A stretch of DNA of 58,462 bases from an uncultured Pseudanabaenaceae cyanobacterium. GTDB lineage: Bacteria > Cyanobacteriota > Cyanobacteriia > PCC-9006 > JAAUQQ01. The stretch lies in contig CALECT010000063.1 in assembly GCA_937949725.1 (NCBI GenBank), positions 1 through 58,462 of the forward strand, given 5' to 3'. The position numbers were made by a program, and so were the translations under genes. Below the pieces are notes generated by a model. That model had not been told where the DNA came from. It ran no database searches and was given only the letters and a program-made list of their open reading frames with translations. Numbering within the stretch: position 1 is the first letter of the stretch; every line of letters begins with the position of its first letter. This document shows, in pieces, positions 18,027 to 26,980 of this stretch.

Positions 18027-18219
18027 AGGATTGAGTTATACAAAAATTTAGACTACCGCTCTACTAATTGTGCTACCCATAGGGCCGTTTGGGAAGGTGT
18101 TGATCCCCGGTAACGCCAGATACATTCCCAAAGGATCTAGAGAATTCCCCCTGATTCTTTGCAAAACTCCTTAGAATCAATAGAAGAAGAAAACGATAGC
18201 GATTTCAGGACAAGACCGG

Positions 18220-18816
18220 ATGATTCCCATTGTTGTAGAAGAGTCAGGACGCGGTGAAAGAGCGTTTGACCTGTATTCACGGATGTTGCGCGATCGCATC
18301 ATCTTCCTGCGTGGGGGTATTGATTCTGAGGTTGCCAACAATATCGTCGCGCAACTGCTCTTTTTAGAAGCGGACGATCCAGAGAAGGATATTTATCTCT
18401 ATATCCAGTCTCCCGGCGGCTCTGTCACAGCGGGCATGGGCATTTTTGACACCATGAACCACGTCGCCCCCGACGTTTGTACGGTCTGCATGGGCCTGGC
18501 TGCGAGCATGGGTGCATTTCTATTGGCAGCGGGCAAGCAAGGCAAGCGCAGCAGCTTGCCCCACTCCCGCATCATGATTCACCAGCCCATTGGTGGCGCC
18601 CAGGGTCAGGCTACGGATATTGAAATCCAAGCCAACGAAATCATCAAAACCAAGGAACGCCTCAACGGCATCTTGGCTGCAAACACCGGCAAGCCCTACG
18701 AGCAAATCCAGAGCGATACCGAGCGGGATTTCTTTATGTCGGCTGCGGAAGCTGCTGAATATGGCCTAATTGACCAAGTTATTGATCGCACAACTAATTT
18801 GCGCGCGGCGGGCTAG
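18220..18816 (+). CDS. clpP: ATP-dependent Clp protease proteolytic subunit ClpP
   Basis: 198-residue serine peptidase of the ClpP tetradecamer, working with ClpC or ClpX on unfolded substrates. The catalytic triad is complete: Ser96 in GLAASMGAF, His121 in SRIMIHQP, and Asp170 in TERDFFMS. The substrate-channel loop [10 protein letters not shown] is also normal, so this is a catalytic ClpP and not a ClpR variant. Cyanobacteria carry several clpP genes, and I cannot tell which paralogue this is. It starts ATG and is divergently transcribed from thf1. Confidence 0.96.
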   Translation: MIPIVVEESGRGERAFDLYSRMLRDRIIFLRGGIDSEVANNIVAQLLFLEADDPEKDIYLYIQSPGGSVTAGMGIFDTMNHVAPDVCTVCMGLAASMGAFLLAAGKQGKRSSLPHSRIMIHQPIGGAQGQATDIEIQANEIIKTKERLNGILAANTGKPYEQIQSDTERDFFMSAAEAAEYGLIDQVIDRTTNLRAAG

Positions 18817-19001
18817 GTCTGAGCTGGGTTTGCTCCTTGAAATCGCCTAGATAGGGGATGTTGCAGAAATTACTCTCGAAGCAAGATTAAGCTTTCGCCA
18901 TAATTCCTTGCGAGATCCCTGATTTTCTGGGTATTTTCCTAAGATTGGGCTCCTGTAAATGCCCAATACTCCCGTAATATTGACTAAGTCTTCTGGGATT
19001 C

Positions 19002-19757
19002 ATGACTATGACTATGCCCCCTAGCCTGTTGCAGGCCCTCGAGCAAGGACGCGCTCTTAAGGTCATTAGCGGCTTAAATAACTTTGACGGTGATCGCGTC
19101 GCTGCCGTCGTCCGTGCTGCCGACCGAGGGGGGGCAACCTTCGTCGACATCGCTGCCGACGTCAACTTGGTGCGTCTGGCTAAGCAGAACACCGTCCTCC
19201 CCATCTGCGTCTCCGCAGTGGAGCCTGAGAAATTCGTCGTCTGCGTCAATGCCGGTGCCGACATGATTGAGATTGGTAACTTCGACAGCTTCTACGAGCA
19301 GGGCCGCCGCTTCGAAGCCGCTGAAGTGTTGGAGCTAACCCAACGCACCCGCGCTCTGTTACCTAAAGTGACTCTCTCCGTCACCGTGCCTCACATTTTG
19401 GCCCTCAGCGACCAAACCGCCCTAGCGGAAGCCTTGGTTGAAGCCGGTGCAGACATCATCCAAACCGAGGGCGGCACCAGCAGCGAGCCCAAGCATGCTG
19501 GAACCCTGGGTTTGATTGAGAAAGCCTCACCCACCTTGGCTGCAGCTAGCGAGATTTCTCGTGCGGTAGAAGTGCCTGTGTTGTGTGCATCGGGATTGTC
19601 TAGCGTGACCGTGCCCATGGCGATCGCCTCCGGTGCTTCCGGCGTCGGCGTCGGTTCTGCCATCAACAAGCTGGATAGCGAACTGGCCATGGTTGCCGTG
19701 GTGCAATCCATCATGGAAGCACTGCAATCTGAGCTGGTGCCTAGCCGCCAGGGCTAA
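19002..19757 (+). CDS. Ycf23/DUF561 TIM-barrel protein
   Basis: 251-residue protein of the DUF561/Ycf23 family, found in cyanobacteria and red-algal plastids. It looks like a beta/alpha barrel: KVISGLNNFD, TFVDIAADVNLVRLAK, LPICVSAVEPEKF, AGADMIEIGNFDSFY, VTLSVTVPHILALSDQ, GADIIQTEGGTSSE, VPVLCASGLSSVTVPMAI, and a phosphate-site-like GASGVGVGSAI near the C-terminus. The biochemical function is unknown; the phosphate-binding Gly-rich loop suggests a phosphorylated substrate. A palindromic repeat lies 26 bp after the stop. Confidence 0.9.
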   Translation: MTMTMPPSLLQALEQGRALKVISGLNNFDGDRVAAVVRAADRGGATFVDIAADVNLVRLAKQNTVLPICVSAVEPEKFVVCVNAGADMIEIGNFDSFYEQGRRFEAAEVLELTQRTRALLPKVTLSVTVPHILALSDQTALAEALVEAGADIIQTEGGTSSEPKHAGTLGLIEKASPTLAAASEISRAVEVPVLCASGLSSVTVPMAIASGASGVGVGSAINKLDSELAMVAVVQSIMEALQSELVPSRQG

Positions 19758-19783
19758 GCGTTCCGCTCAGTTTTGAAGGGTTG

Positions 19784-19829
19784 TTGTAGGGGCATGGCAT
19801 GCCGGATTTGGCGTGCCATGCCCCTACAA
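19784..19829. repeat. GTAGGGGCATGGC palindromic repeat / possible terminator
   Basis: TTGTAGGGGCATGGCATGCC (19784-19803) pairs with GGCGTGCCATGCCCCTACAA (19810-19829), one G-T pair in 20 and a 6-base loop. It lies directly after the Ycf23-family gene and could fold as a transcript-ending or stabilising hairpin. It shares the GTAGGG/CCCTAC ends with other repeats in the window. Confidence 0.85.
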
Positions 19830-19914
19830 ACGTTTAAGCTAGTAATACAAACGCTCTAGAGCCTGGATGAACGGCGGTTTATCCCTAGAGGTTTCCATTT
19901 TTTTGAACTGACGC

Positions 19915-22359
19915 ATGGCGATGCGTCCCCTATCCCCGCAGCCCATGTCAGACTTCCTCAGCCACCTCAACGCCTCCCAACGCCGTGCCGCAGCGCATGT
20001 CAATGGTCCTCTCCTCGTTGTGGCTGGGGCTGGGTCTGGCAAAACCCGCGCCCTCACCTACCGCATCGCCAACCTAATCCGCACCCATCGCATCCCCCCT
20101 GAGAACGTCCTGGCGGTCACCTTTACCAATAAGGCCGCCAAGGAAATGAAGGAGCGGATCAAAACCATCTTTGCCCAGCAGGCCGCCCTGGATGAATATG
20201 GCAAGCCCTATTCGGTCCTAGACGCCCGCGAACAGCGGCAGCTAGAGTCCCGCGTTTACAAAACCTTTCTCAAGGAATGCTGGATCGGCACCTTCCACTC
20301 CACCTGCGTCCGCATCCTGCGCTTCGACATTGATAAATATGTGAGCGATCGCGGCCATCGCTGGACCAAGCAGTTCTCAATCTTTGACGAATCCGACGTC
20401 CAAAGCACAATCAAGCAGATCGTCACCCACAAGCTCAACCTCGACCCCAAGAAGTTTGAGCCCCGGGCCATGCGCTTTGCCATCAGCAATGCCAAGAATC
20501 GCGGCCAGTCGCCAGAAGAAGTCGAGCAGGAACTCAACAGCTACAAAGGCCGCGTCATCGCCGAGGTCTACAACCTCTACCTCGACGCCCTCAACGCCAA
20601 CAATGCCCTCGACTTCGATGACCTCATCGGCATCCCCGTCAAACTCTTCCAGCAAAACGAAGAAGTCCTCAACTACTGGCACCGCCGCTTCAAATACGTC
20701 CTCACCGACGAATACCAGGACACGAACCGCACCCAGTACGACCTGATTCGCTTATTAGTCACCAATAACCAGTCACCCCAAGATTTGGACTGGAGCGATC
20801 GCTCCGTCTTCGCTGTGGGGGACGTGGACCAATCGATCTACTCCTTCCGCTGCGCCGACTTCCGCATTCTCATGGACTTCCAGAAGGACTTTGGCGACGG
20901 CCTCCCCGACGACCAAACCCAAACCATGGTCCTGTTGGAAGAGAACTACCGCTCCACGGAAAACATTTTGGAGATGGCCAACCACCTGATCCAGAACAAC
21001 ACCGAGCGCATCGACAAAGTGCTACGCCCCACCCGGGATAAAGGCGAGCCCATCGTCCTCTTCCGCGCCGAAGATGAAATGGCCGAGGCGGAATACGTCG
21101 TCAACCATATCCGCACCATCGAGCGGGACAATCCCGACGTGGGCTTCGGCGACTTTGCCATTCTCTACCGCACTAACGCCCAATCCCGCGCCTTCGAGGA
21201 CTCCTTGGTGAAATGGGGCGTGCCCTACAGTGTCGTCGGTGGCCTGCGCTTCTACGATCGCAAAGAAATCAAAGACCTCCTGGCCTACCTGCGCGTCATC
21301 TCCAACCCCGCTGATACCGTCAGCCTGATGCGCGCCATCAACATGCCCAAGCGTGGCGTGGGCAAATCAACCCTGGACCGCCTCTCCAATGCCGCCCAGC
21401 AAATGAATGTGCCCTTCTGGGAAATCATCGAGGATGAAACCTCGGTCAAAACCCTAGCGGGGCGTTCTTCCAAAGGCGTCTTGACCTTCGCCAAGTTAAT
21501 CAAAGATTGCCGCGAAACGATGGAGACTGATAGTCCCTCCGCCATGGTTAAGAAAGTCGTGGAAGGCTCTGGCTATCGCGACATGCTGATGAAGCAAAAC
21601 ACTGAAGATGCCGAAGACCGCGTTCGTAACATCGACGAATTAACCAACGCGGCCTCTCAATTTGAAGAAGAGAACGAAGATGCCAACCTGTCTAGCTTCC
21701 TCGGCAGCGCCTCTCTCGCTTCAGATGCGGACAGTAAGGATGACGAGAACCAATCTGTCTCCCTGATGACACTGCACTCTTCGAAGGGACTGGAGTTCCC
21801 CATCGTCTTCCTAGCGGGCATGGAGCAGGGCCTATTCCCCAACTATCGATCTTTGGACGACCCCTCGGCGATCGAAGAAGAACGCCGCCTCTGCTATGTG
21901 GGCATCACCCGCGCCCAGAACCAGCTATTTATCACCCATGCTTCTGCTCGTCGCCTCTGGGGCTCGCGGGAACCAGCGATTCCCTCACTCTTCCTGGCGG
22001 AACTCCCCAAGGAACTGATCCATGGCGCTTCCATGGGCCTCATGGACGGCGGCTCTCCCGGCAGAAGCCGCAGCGCTGTGGGTATGGGCCATGCCGATCT
22101 CGTTGCCCAGCGCGCCGTCAAAGACCGCTACAAAAATGACCCACCGGCCAAAGTCCGCTCCTCCCTGCGACCCACTAATGCCAATGCCATTCTTGATTGG
22201 AAAGTGGGAGAGCAACTGGTCCATGGCAAATTTGGTCTGGGAGAAGTGACCCATATCTTTGGCAGTGGCGATCGCATCTCCATCGCCGTCAAATTCCCTG
22301 CCCTGGGCCAACGCAAAATCATCGACCCCAAGCTGGCCCCGCTAGAACGCCTCAGCTAA
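19915..22359 (+). CDS. pcrA: UvrD/PcrA-type superfamily 1A DNA helicase
   Basis: 814-residue 3'-5' DNA helicase acting in nucleotide excision repair and removal of stalled complexes. SF1 motifs in order: Q-motif LNASQRRAAAH, Walker A AGAGSGKTRALTYR, Ia VTFTNKAAKEMKERI, II LTDEYQDTN, III VGDVDQSIYSFRCAD, IV LEENYRSTENIL, V LMTLHSSKGLEFPIVFLAG, VI EEERRLCYVGITRAQ. The C-terminal tail (about 730-814) ends in a Tudor-like fold (GEQLVHGKFGLGEVTHIFGSGD) typical of PcrA that binds RNA polymerase. An ATG at 19945 (MSDFLSHLN) is the more family-like start; neither start has a clear ribosome-binding site. Confidence 0.95.
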   Translation: MAMRPLSPQPMSDFLSHLNASQRRAAAHVNGPLLVVAGAGSGKTRALTYRIANLIRTHRIPPENVLAVTFTNKAAKEMKERIKTIFAQQAALDEYGKPYSVLDAREQRQLESRVYKTFLKECWIGTFHSTCVRILRFDIDKYVSDRGHRWTKQFSIFDESDVQSTIKQIVTHKLNLDPKKFEPRAMRFAISNAKNRGQSPEEVEQELNSYKGRVIAEVYNLYLDALNANNALDFDDLIGIPVKLFQQNEEVLNYWHRRFKYVLTDEYQDTNRTQYDLIRLLVTNNQSPQDLDWSDRSVFAVGDVDQSIYSFRCADFRILMDFQKDFGDGLPDDQTQTMVLLEENYRSTENILEMANHLIQNNTERIDKVLRPTRDKGEPIVLFRAEDEMAEAEYVVNHIRTIERDNPDVGFGDFAILYRTNAQSRAFEDSLVKWGVPYSVVGGLRFYDRKEIKDLLAYLRVISNPADTVSLMRAINMPKRGVGKSTLDRLSNAAQQMNVPFWEIIEDETSVKTLAGRSSKGVLTFAKLIKDCRETMETDSPSAMVKKVVEGSGYRDMLMKQNTEDAEDRVRNIDELTNAASQFEEENEDANLSSFLGSASLASDADSKDDENQSVSLMTLHSSKGLEFPIVFLAGMEQGLFPNYRSLDDPSAIEEERRLCYVGITRAQNQLFITHASARRLWGSREPAIPSLFLAELPKELIHGASMGLMDGGSPGRSRSAVGMGHADLVAQRAVKDRYKNDPPAKVRSSLRPTNANAILDWKVGEQLVHGKFGLGEVTHIFGSGDRISIAVKFPALGQRKIIDPKLAPLERLS

Positions 22360-22942
22360 AACGTCAAGGCAGGCTAAGCCTAGAAATGCCTACGCAACAG
22401 TTGCATTCCCCATTAACCCTCCAAATTATGAGGGCCTGCTCCCATGGGGATAACTGCCGCCTCTGAGACAAGAGAGCTAGCCCCTGGGCGAGCCTAAGCA
22501 GTTAATGATTTAACTGACGAGTGGCAGAAAGCATCATCTCCACCCAGGCCAAGAAATACTGTGGTCGCAAGTCCTAAGGAAGCTTGCAAAGCGAGCGCCA
22601 TCAGTCTTTCCAGCCCTCGCAATAGCATCATCACCCCTCGTACCGTTTCGACACAGAGTACTGAGGGGTCAATGCCGCAGGAAATAAAGGGTTATGAACC
22701 AGGTTCAAGATGGAGTCGTCTTGAGTGATAATAATTTATACCTGATCAATTCGCGTATATATACGTAGAAGCGAGCAGCGGCAGGTCAACAGCAGCATTC
22801 AATCAATCTACGCAGGCCGTAGATTAACCAGGCTGCAATCTAGCACCACCGCAACCAGCAATCCAGCCATTCAGCTGACAGGTAGCGAACTTGCATTGCA
22901 AGTCCCCGCAGGAACCACTTGTCTCCTCAGTTTGCCTGACCC
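22360..22942. other. Intergenic region upstream of the diguanylate cyclase gene
   Basis: 583 bp without a supportable gene. Two small symmetric elements stand out: CGTATATATACG near 22752-22763, and AATCTACG-CAGG-CCGTAGATT near 22804-22825. They could be operator-like sites for the cyclase gene, but I recognise no known binding consensus. Confidence 0.4.
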
Positions 22943-23842
22943 ATGAACGCCTCCAACAATGCTTTCCTGAAAGGAATCCACTTTCTTGAAGCGCAACCCC
23001 CACTTATCACCGCAAGCCTCAGCTTTCTTTTAGTTCTGCTGGTGGCAACCATGGATCACCTGACCCCTCAAGCACTCACGCTATCGCTGTTATATGTTGT
23101 GCCCTTGCTCCTTGCAGCTTGGTTCACGGGTGAGCGATGCGGTGCCGTCATTGCCATACTCTGTGCGGCGCTGTGGATGGGAACAGAAATGCCCCACCAT
23201 CAAGCAGGCTCATCCCTGCTGCTGTATTGGAATATGGCGATGCGCTTGGGTATTTTCCTAACGATCAATCATTTGCTCGGGGCTTTGAAGGGGGCTTACG
23301 ATCGCGAGAAATGTCTAGCCCGCACCGATGTGCTCACTGGCATTACCAATCGTCGATATTTCACTGAACTCCTCCAGGCAGAAGTACTGCGCTGCCGCCG
23401 CTATCGTTATCCCCTCACCGTGGCCTACATCGACGTAGATAATTTCAAAGCTGTCAATGACCAATATGGTCATGGGACTGGAGACTTACTGTTGAACCTC
23501 ATCGCCCAGGCGATGAATACCCAGGTGCGCTCCATTGATGTGGTGGGGCGTCTCGGAGGGGATGAATTTGCCATCATGCTGCCCCAAACTGGCCCTAAGC
23601 AAGCTCAAATCGTTTTACCCCGAGTTCAGCAAAAGCTGATGCAAATTGTCGAGCAGCATGGATGGCCCATCAGTTTTAGCATTGGCGTGGCGACTTTTAT
23701 TCGCCTCCCCCGCACTGCAAAAGAACTCGTGAGTCAGGCCGATTACTTAATGTATAACGTGAAAACTCGCGGAAAAAATCGCATTGAGTACGAGGTTTAT
23801 GGCCAACTGCGATCGCCTTCAGCACAGCTCGTCAAGGCTTAA
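22943..23842 (+). CDS. Membrane-bound GGDEF diguanylate cyclase
   Basis: 299 residues: about four transmembrane segments in the first 115 residues (including LITASLSFLLVLLVAT and ALTLSLLYVVPLLLAAWF), then a GGDEF domain. The active-site motif is intact (GRLGGDEFAIML), and an RxxD product-inhibition site (RSID) sits five residues before it. DVDNFKAVNDQYGHGTGD supplies the metal and GTP-binding residues. It should make cyclic di-GMP from two GTP. The small membrane part has no recognised ligand pocket. No partner gene is adjacent. Confidence 0.93.
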   Translation: MNASNNAFLKGIHFLEAQPPLITASLSFLLVLLVATMDHLTPQALTLSLLYVVPLLLAAWFTGERCGAVIAILCAALWMGTEMPHHQAGSSLLLYWNMAMRLGIFLTINHLLGALKGAYDREKCLARTDVLTGITNRRYFTELLQAEVLRCRRYRYPLTVAYIDVDNFKAVNDQYGHGTGDLLLNLIAQAMNTQVRSIDVVGRLGGDEFAIMLPQTGPKQAQIVLPRVQQKLMQIVEQHGWPISFSIGVATFIRLPRTAKELVSQADYLMYNVKTRGKNRIEYEVYGQLRSPSAQLVKA

Positions 23843-24182
23843 ATTGAGCTGAATCAAATCCTAGCTGGAGCCTTAATGGGTAGTGCTTTTAGCTAGGAGA
23901 GCAGTCCGGCGTGGCTTTTAGAGAAAGAAACAGCAAGCTAGGAGAGAACCTGCTTGACCTATTGCGATGACCGAAAGAGCGATTGCATGGTTCCAACTGT
24001 TTTCTGAAAGCTTAGGGACTTCCAAATATTTGATTATCCTGTGGCTTGAAGTAATCGAATGGGTTGAGCTGAGGCAGACCTGAGTAGAGGCAGGAGAAGG
24101 CTGCGGTATTGCTACAGACATTTTTGGGGTGGAAATATAGCGGGTTGAAAATATTGGGAGAGGTTCGTTACGTTTTGTCATA
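23843..24182. other. Intergenic region
   Basis: 340 bp between the diguanylate cyclase and a small secreted-protein gene. I see no gene, terminator or repeat in it. Minus-strand frames are shadows without family features. Confidence 0.4.
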
Positions 24183-24377
24183 ATGGGAATATTGCTCGCC
24201 TCAATTTTTGTCATGACAACTCCTGAGACCGCTCAAGCCCAATCCAGTTCCTCTCAGGTCGAACCGCAGCCTAAGCCAGAAGCTCAGGCTGAGAAAATTC
24301 TTTGTCCCCACTGCAAGCGCACGGCCAGCAATGGCCTCAAGTGCTTGGGCATTTGCGTCGCGGATAGCGATTATTAA
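24183..24377 (+). CDS. Small putative exported Cys-rich protein
   Basis: 64 residues: a short hydrophobic N-terminus (MGILLASIFVMTTPETAQAQ) resembling a signal peptide with an AQA-type cleavage site, a Ser/Gln/Pro linker, then CPHCKRTASNGLKCLGICV. The four cysteines arranged CxxC-x9-C-x3-C look like a small zinc or redox site. The frame has no upstream ribosome-binding site I can identify. The stop lies 3 bp from the end of the convergent SDR gene. I do not recognise a named family, but the motif-rich tail argues against a chance ORF. Confidence 0.55.
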   Translation: MGILLASIFVMTTPETAQAQSSSSQVEPQPKPEAQAEKILCPHCKRTASNGLKCLGICVADSDY

Positions 24378-24380
24378 TCC

Positions 24381-25076
24381 CTAGGCACCTCGTCCTTTCA
24401 TCGCGGGCAGGTCGATTTCCTTGAGGCAGGTCGCTCGCGATAGAGATAAAACACAGTCGAGCACCTGAAGTAAGTCGCTGAGGGGAATGGCATGGTCCGG
24501 GCTGAGACCAGCTGTAGTGAGGTCTGAAAGGACTTCCGGCGTACCAACGTTGCCGGGGTTGATCAGGGTGATGCCAATTTGCTGCGATCGCAATTCCTCT
24601 CGCAGTGAATGCACCACACCTCGCAACCCAAACTTTGATGCACTGTTGGCAACTTCTCGGGCTGGAAAGTTATCTCGGCCTGAGAGTGACCCCATGAAGA
24701 CGATCTTTGGATTTGGGGAGCGGCGTAGGGCAGGCAGTAATGCCCTGACTAAGCGGATGGGGGCCAGTAGATTAACTGCGATGACGCGCTCAATATCTTC
24801 ATCGGAGCAGGCTTCAAAGTTGTATTGGGAGGTGAACGCATGGGTTTCCCAGGTGCCGCCCATATAGAGCAACGCATCGAGCTGAGCTTCACCGATGGCC
24901 TGTTGCACTGTGTCAATGCCATCGCGTTGAGAGAGGTCTGCAGCGACCCATTCGCCAGTGGAAGCGAGACTGCGAGAGACGGAGACGAGTCGCTCTGCCT
25001 GGGAGACAAAGTGTTCTGCCACTGCGAGGCCAATGCCTCTACTTGCGCCAGCAACTAAAAGAATCTGATAAGTCAT
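24381..25076 (-). CDS. Short-chain dehydrogenase/reductase-like protein lacking the catalytic tyrosine
   Basis: 231-residue Rossmann-fold SDR. The NAD(P) loop GASRGIGLAVAEH is intact, as are the VNLLAP Asn and the Ser in FMGSLSG. The usual YxxxK reads NSASK (VANSASKFGLRG), so the catalytic Tyr is Asn; I checked the codons (GCC AAC AGT GCA TCA AAG). It may therefore be non-catalytic or use a different residue. It follows the methyltransferase-like gene by 22 bp on the same strand, likely an operon. Substrate unknown. Confidence 0.85.
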   Translation of the reverse strand: MTYQILLVAGASRGIGLAVAEHFVSQAERLVSVSRSLASTGEWVAADLSQRDGIDTVQQAIGEAQLDALLYMGGTWETHAFTSQYNFEACSDEDIERVIAVNLLAPIRLVRALLPALRRSPNPKIVFMGSLSGRDNFPAREVANSASKFGLRGVVHSLREELRSQQIGITLINPGNVGTPEVLSDLTTAGLSPDHAIPLSDLLQVLDCVLSLSRATCLKEIDLPAMKGRGA

Positions 25077-25101
25077 CGTTCAAGGTTCTAGGAAATAACA
25101 A

Positions 25102-25779
25102 TTAGCCTGACTGGAGACACAACATTTGGTTGCCGCCTTTTTGAAATTCGTAGGCAACAGATTGAATGCTGGTGCTGATTCCTTGTTGGGAGAGCTGTTG
25201 ACGCAGGGGCTCAACGTAAGCGGAGGGTTTGCCATCTAGACTTAACAGCGGGAAGATTCGAACTTCCCTGGCAACGCGCAAAAGCTCAGTGATGGCTTCA
25301 AGATGAAATTCCAAGGAGAGCTGGTTCGAATATAAAAATAAAAAATGGGAGCAGAGGCAGAGAGCGAACTGCTGATCGGTAAAGTCCAACTTGGGCAACG
25401 CTTGGGGCAAGTAGCGACCTTCTGCTTTGCCAGTTGGGTAATCTGCTAAAAATCGTTCCATCGCTGCGAGGCGTGCTGCTCCTAACTCGTCAGCATCGCG
25501 GAAGTTGCTCCAGATGTATTGAGCGGAGTTTTGCCGAACTTGCGAAATAACGGTTTCATAGGTTGCTTCAACGCGCTGCCTGATGTCATCTGCTGAGAAG
25601 CGATAGATGGGGTCGATGGAAACGACAGTGCGTTTTTGGGCTGTCATTTCTGCGTTGAAGCTGGCTGGGCCGTCCCCACAGCCCAGAATCTTGGACTGTA
25701 AATCTGATTCTGAGAGGTTGAACATGAGTTGGTACTCATTTTGCGATCGCCCCCAGGGCACGATTTCGTTTAGCTGCAT
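25102..25779 (-). CDS. Class I SAM-dependent methyltransferase-like protein
   Basis: 225 residues with a SAM-binding type fold: motif I ILGCGDGPASFNAEMT near residue 31, an acidic end of strand 2 (VVSIDPIYRF), and later strands LCLCSHFLFLYS and VREVRIFPLLSLDG-like segments. The family is known in bacteria as an uncharacterised methyltransferase. Substrate is not predictable from sequence. The gene is upstream partner of the SDR-like gene. Confidence 0.75.
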   Translation of the reverse strand: MQLNEIVPWGRSQNEYQLMFNLSESDLQSKILGCGDGPASFNAEMTAQKRTVVSIDPIYRFSADDIRQRVEATYETVISQVRQNSAQYIWSNFRDADELGAARLAAMERFLADYPTGKAEGRYLPQALPKLDFTDQQFALCLCSHFLFLYSNQLSLEFHLEAITELLRVAREVRIFPLLSLDGKPSAYVEPLRQQLSQQGISTSIQSVAYEFQKGGNQMLCLQSG

Positions 25780-25913
25780 GGTGGCTCCGAGGAGGTGAGG
25801 TTAGTGTTTGGATAATTGGGAAATTGGGTTGTCCAGGCGATCGCTTCTCGATGTTGAACCCACAACTGAAATTATGGGTTAAGCGATTTCAGCCCTAGCC
25901 TATGAGCTATGGC

Positions 25914-26185
25914 CTACACCACGTCCAGGGATAGGCCCTGACCTAACTTCGTCCCCCCTGAAAAATCAACGCCGAATTGTTCACGGAAAGAGTCACCGTG
26001 GAAGGTTTGGTAGGGCTTAAACCCAATAGATTCGTAGGCGTTTCGCGCCCTGTCATTGCTGAGACCTCACTCTCCTGAAGCATCTCATCCCAGAAGCTGT
26101 GGTTATGGGGTGGGAGAGACGCCTCGTCAATGATGCGAGCGAGAAACGGAATATCTAGACCTGTAGCGGTTCTTGTGATCAGCAT
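25914..26185 (-). pseudogene. GNAT acetyltransferase remnant with large internal deletion
   Basis: The frame from 26185 begins like a GNAT protein (MLITRTATGLDIPFLARII, then PPHNHSFWDEMLQE). After about 40 residues it loses homology. A different frame then reads a GNAT C-terminus: RARNAYESIGFKPY followed by QTFHGDSFREQFGVDF and a stop at 25914-25916. RARxxYexxGF is the acetyl-CoA-side helix and strand of this fold. The whole central part (roughly 100 residues) is missing and the ends are out of frame. It is divergent from the broken TetR gene, suggesting a decayed regulator/target pair. Confidence 0.75.
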
Positions 26186-26307
26186 GACAGTTGGTTACCT
26201 CTAAGACATACAACCTGTATGTATCTAATGTGCGGTCATGATCCTGTTTTTTCAAGATACATACTGTCTGAATGTCAATATCTCAATGGTAGAGATGACA
26301 GCCTGCG

Positions 26308-26959
26308 ATGCCTAAACTGAACAAAGCTGAACAAACACGCCAAATGCGACGCGCCATCCTCGACCGTGCTCGCCAGCTCTTTGCAGAGCAAGGCTTTGCG
26401 GCGACGGGCACTGAGGAGATGATTCAGGGATTGGGGATTACACGAGGGGCGTTGTATCACCAAATCAAAAACCCCGCCGCAAGCGGACGGGGTATGCAAA
26501 AGGACTACTCCTACCTCTAAGGGTCAGCTCGCAGAAGAATCTGCTCCTAACTCTTAGAGATAGCTTGTAGAACCTGACATTTGCGCCGCAAGCGGCGGGG
26601 AATCAGACCCAAATAAGATTGAAGATCCCTAGGAACAGCTTGTGGCAGGCTGCTTAGCGTTCTTGTAGGTGGTCCAGCGTGAGGAGTTGCGACGGCTCGT
26701 GTATGTGGAAAACCCTGGGGTGTTGCCCACAGAGATATTGGTGGAGTTTGACCAATATAGCTTTGGACTATTGCAAAATTCGATTTATGGACTGGTAGAG
26801 GCTGAGCAATTAGCCACGGTTGATGCGGAAGGCTTTTCCCATTTGGTCAATGGTGCGCTGAATGAGTTGGCGGCTTGGGTGGCTCAGGGAGATGGAGCAG
26901 GGCGGCTGGAAACGGCTCAATCGTTGGTTAAGGCCCTGCTTGTTCAGCACCGGGCTTGA
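26308..26959 (+). pseudogene. TetR-family regulator gene disrupted by a small insertion
   Basis: Residues 1-53 form a complete TetR helix-turn-helix (RRAILDRARQLFAEQGFAATG, then MIQGLGITRGALYHQ). Coding then runs into about 200 bp of foreign palindromic sequence and stops at 26520. The C-terminal ligand-domain part resumes near 26670 (VQREELRRLVYVENP, then LVNGALNELAAWVAQG) and ends at 26959. About 40 residues between the two parts seem lost, so the gene cannot be restored by excision alone. Its palindromic upstream region (ATACAACCTGTATGTA and ATACATACTGTCTG near 26205-26275) may be the old operator. Confidence 0.8.
26467..26664. mobile_element. PATE-like small palindromic insertion inside the tetR gene
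   Basis: Non-coding insert of about 200 bp. It carries two hairpins with the same core CCGCAAGCGG: CCCCGCCGC-AA-GCGG(A)CGGGG at 26472-26492, and CGCCGC-AA-GCGGCG at 26584-26597 followed by GGGGAATCAGACCC. Such hairpins plus a GAATCAGACCC-type end resemble non-autonomous derivatives of IS200/IS605-type elements. No transposase is present. Boundaries are judged from where TetR homology stops and resumes. Confidence 0.55.
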
Positions 26960-26980
26960 AATACCCGTCTGAAGGGCACT

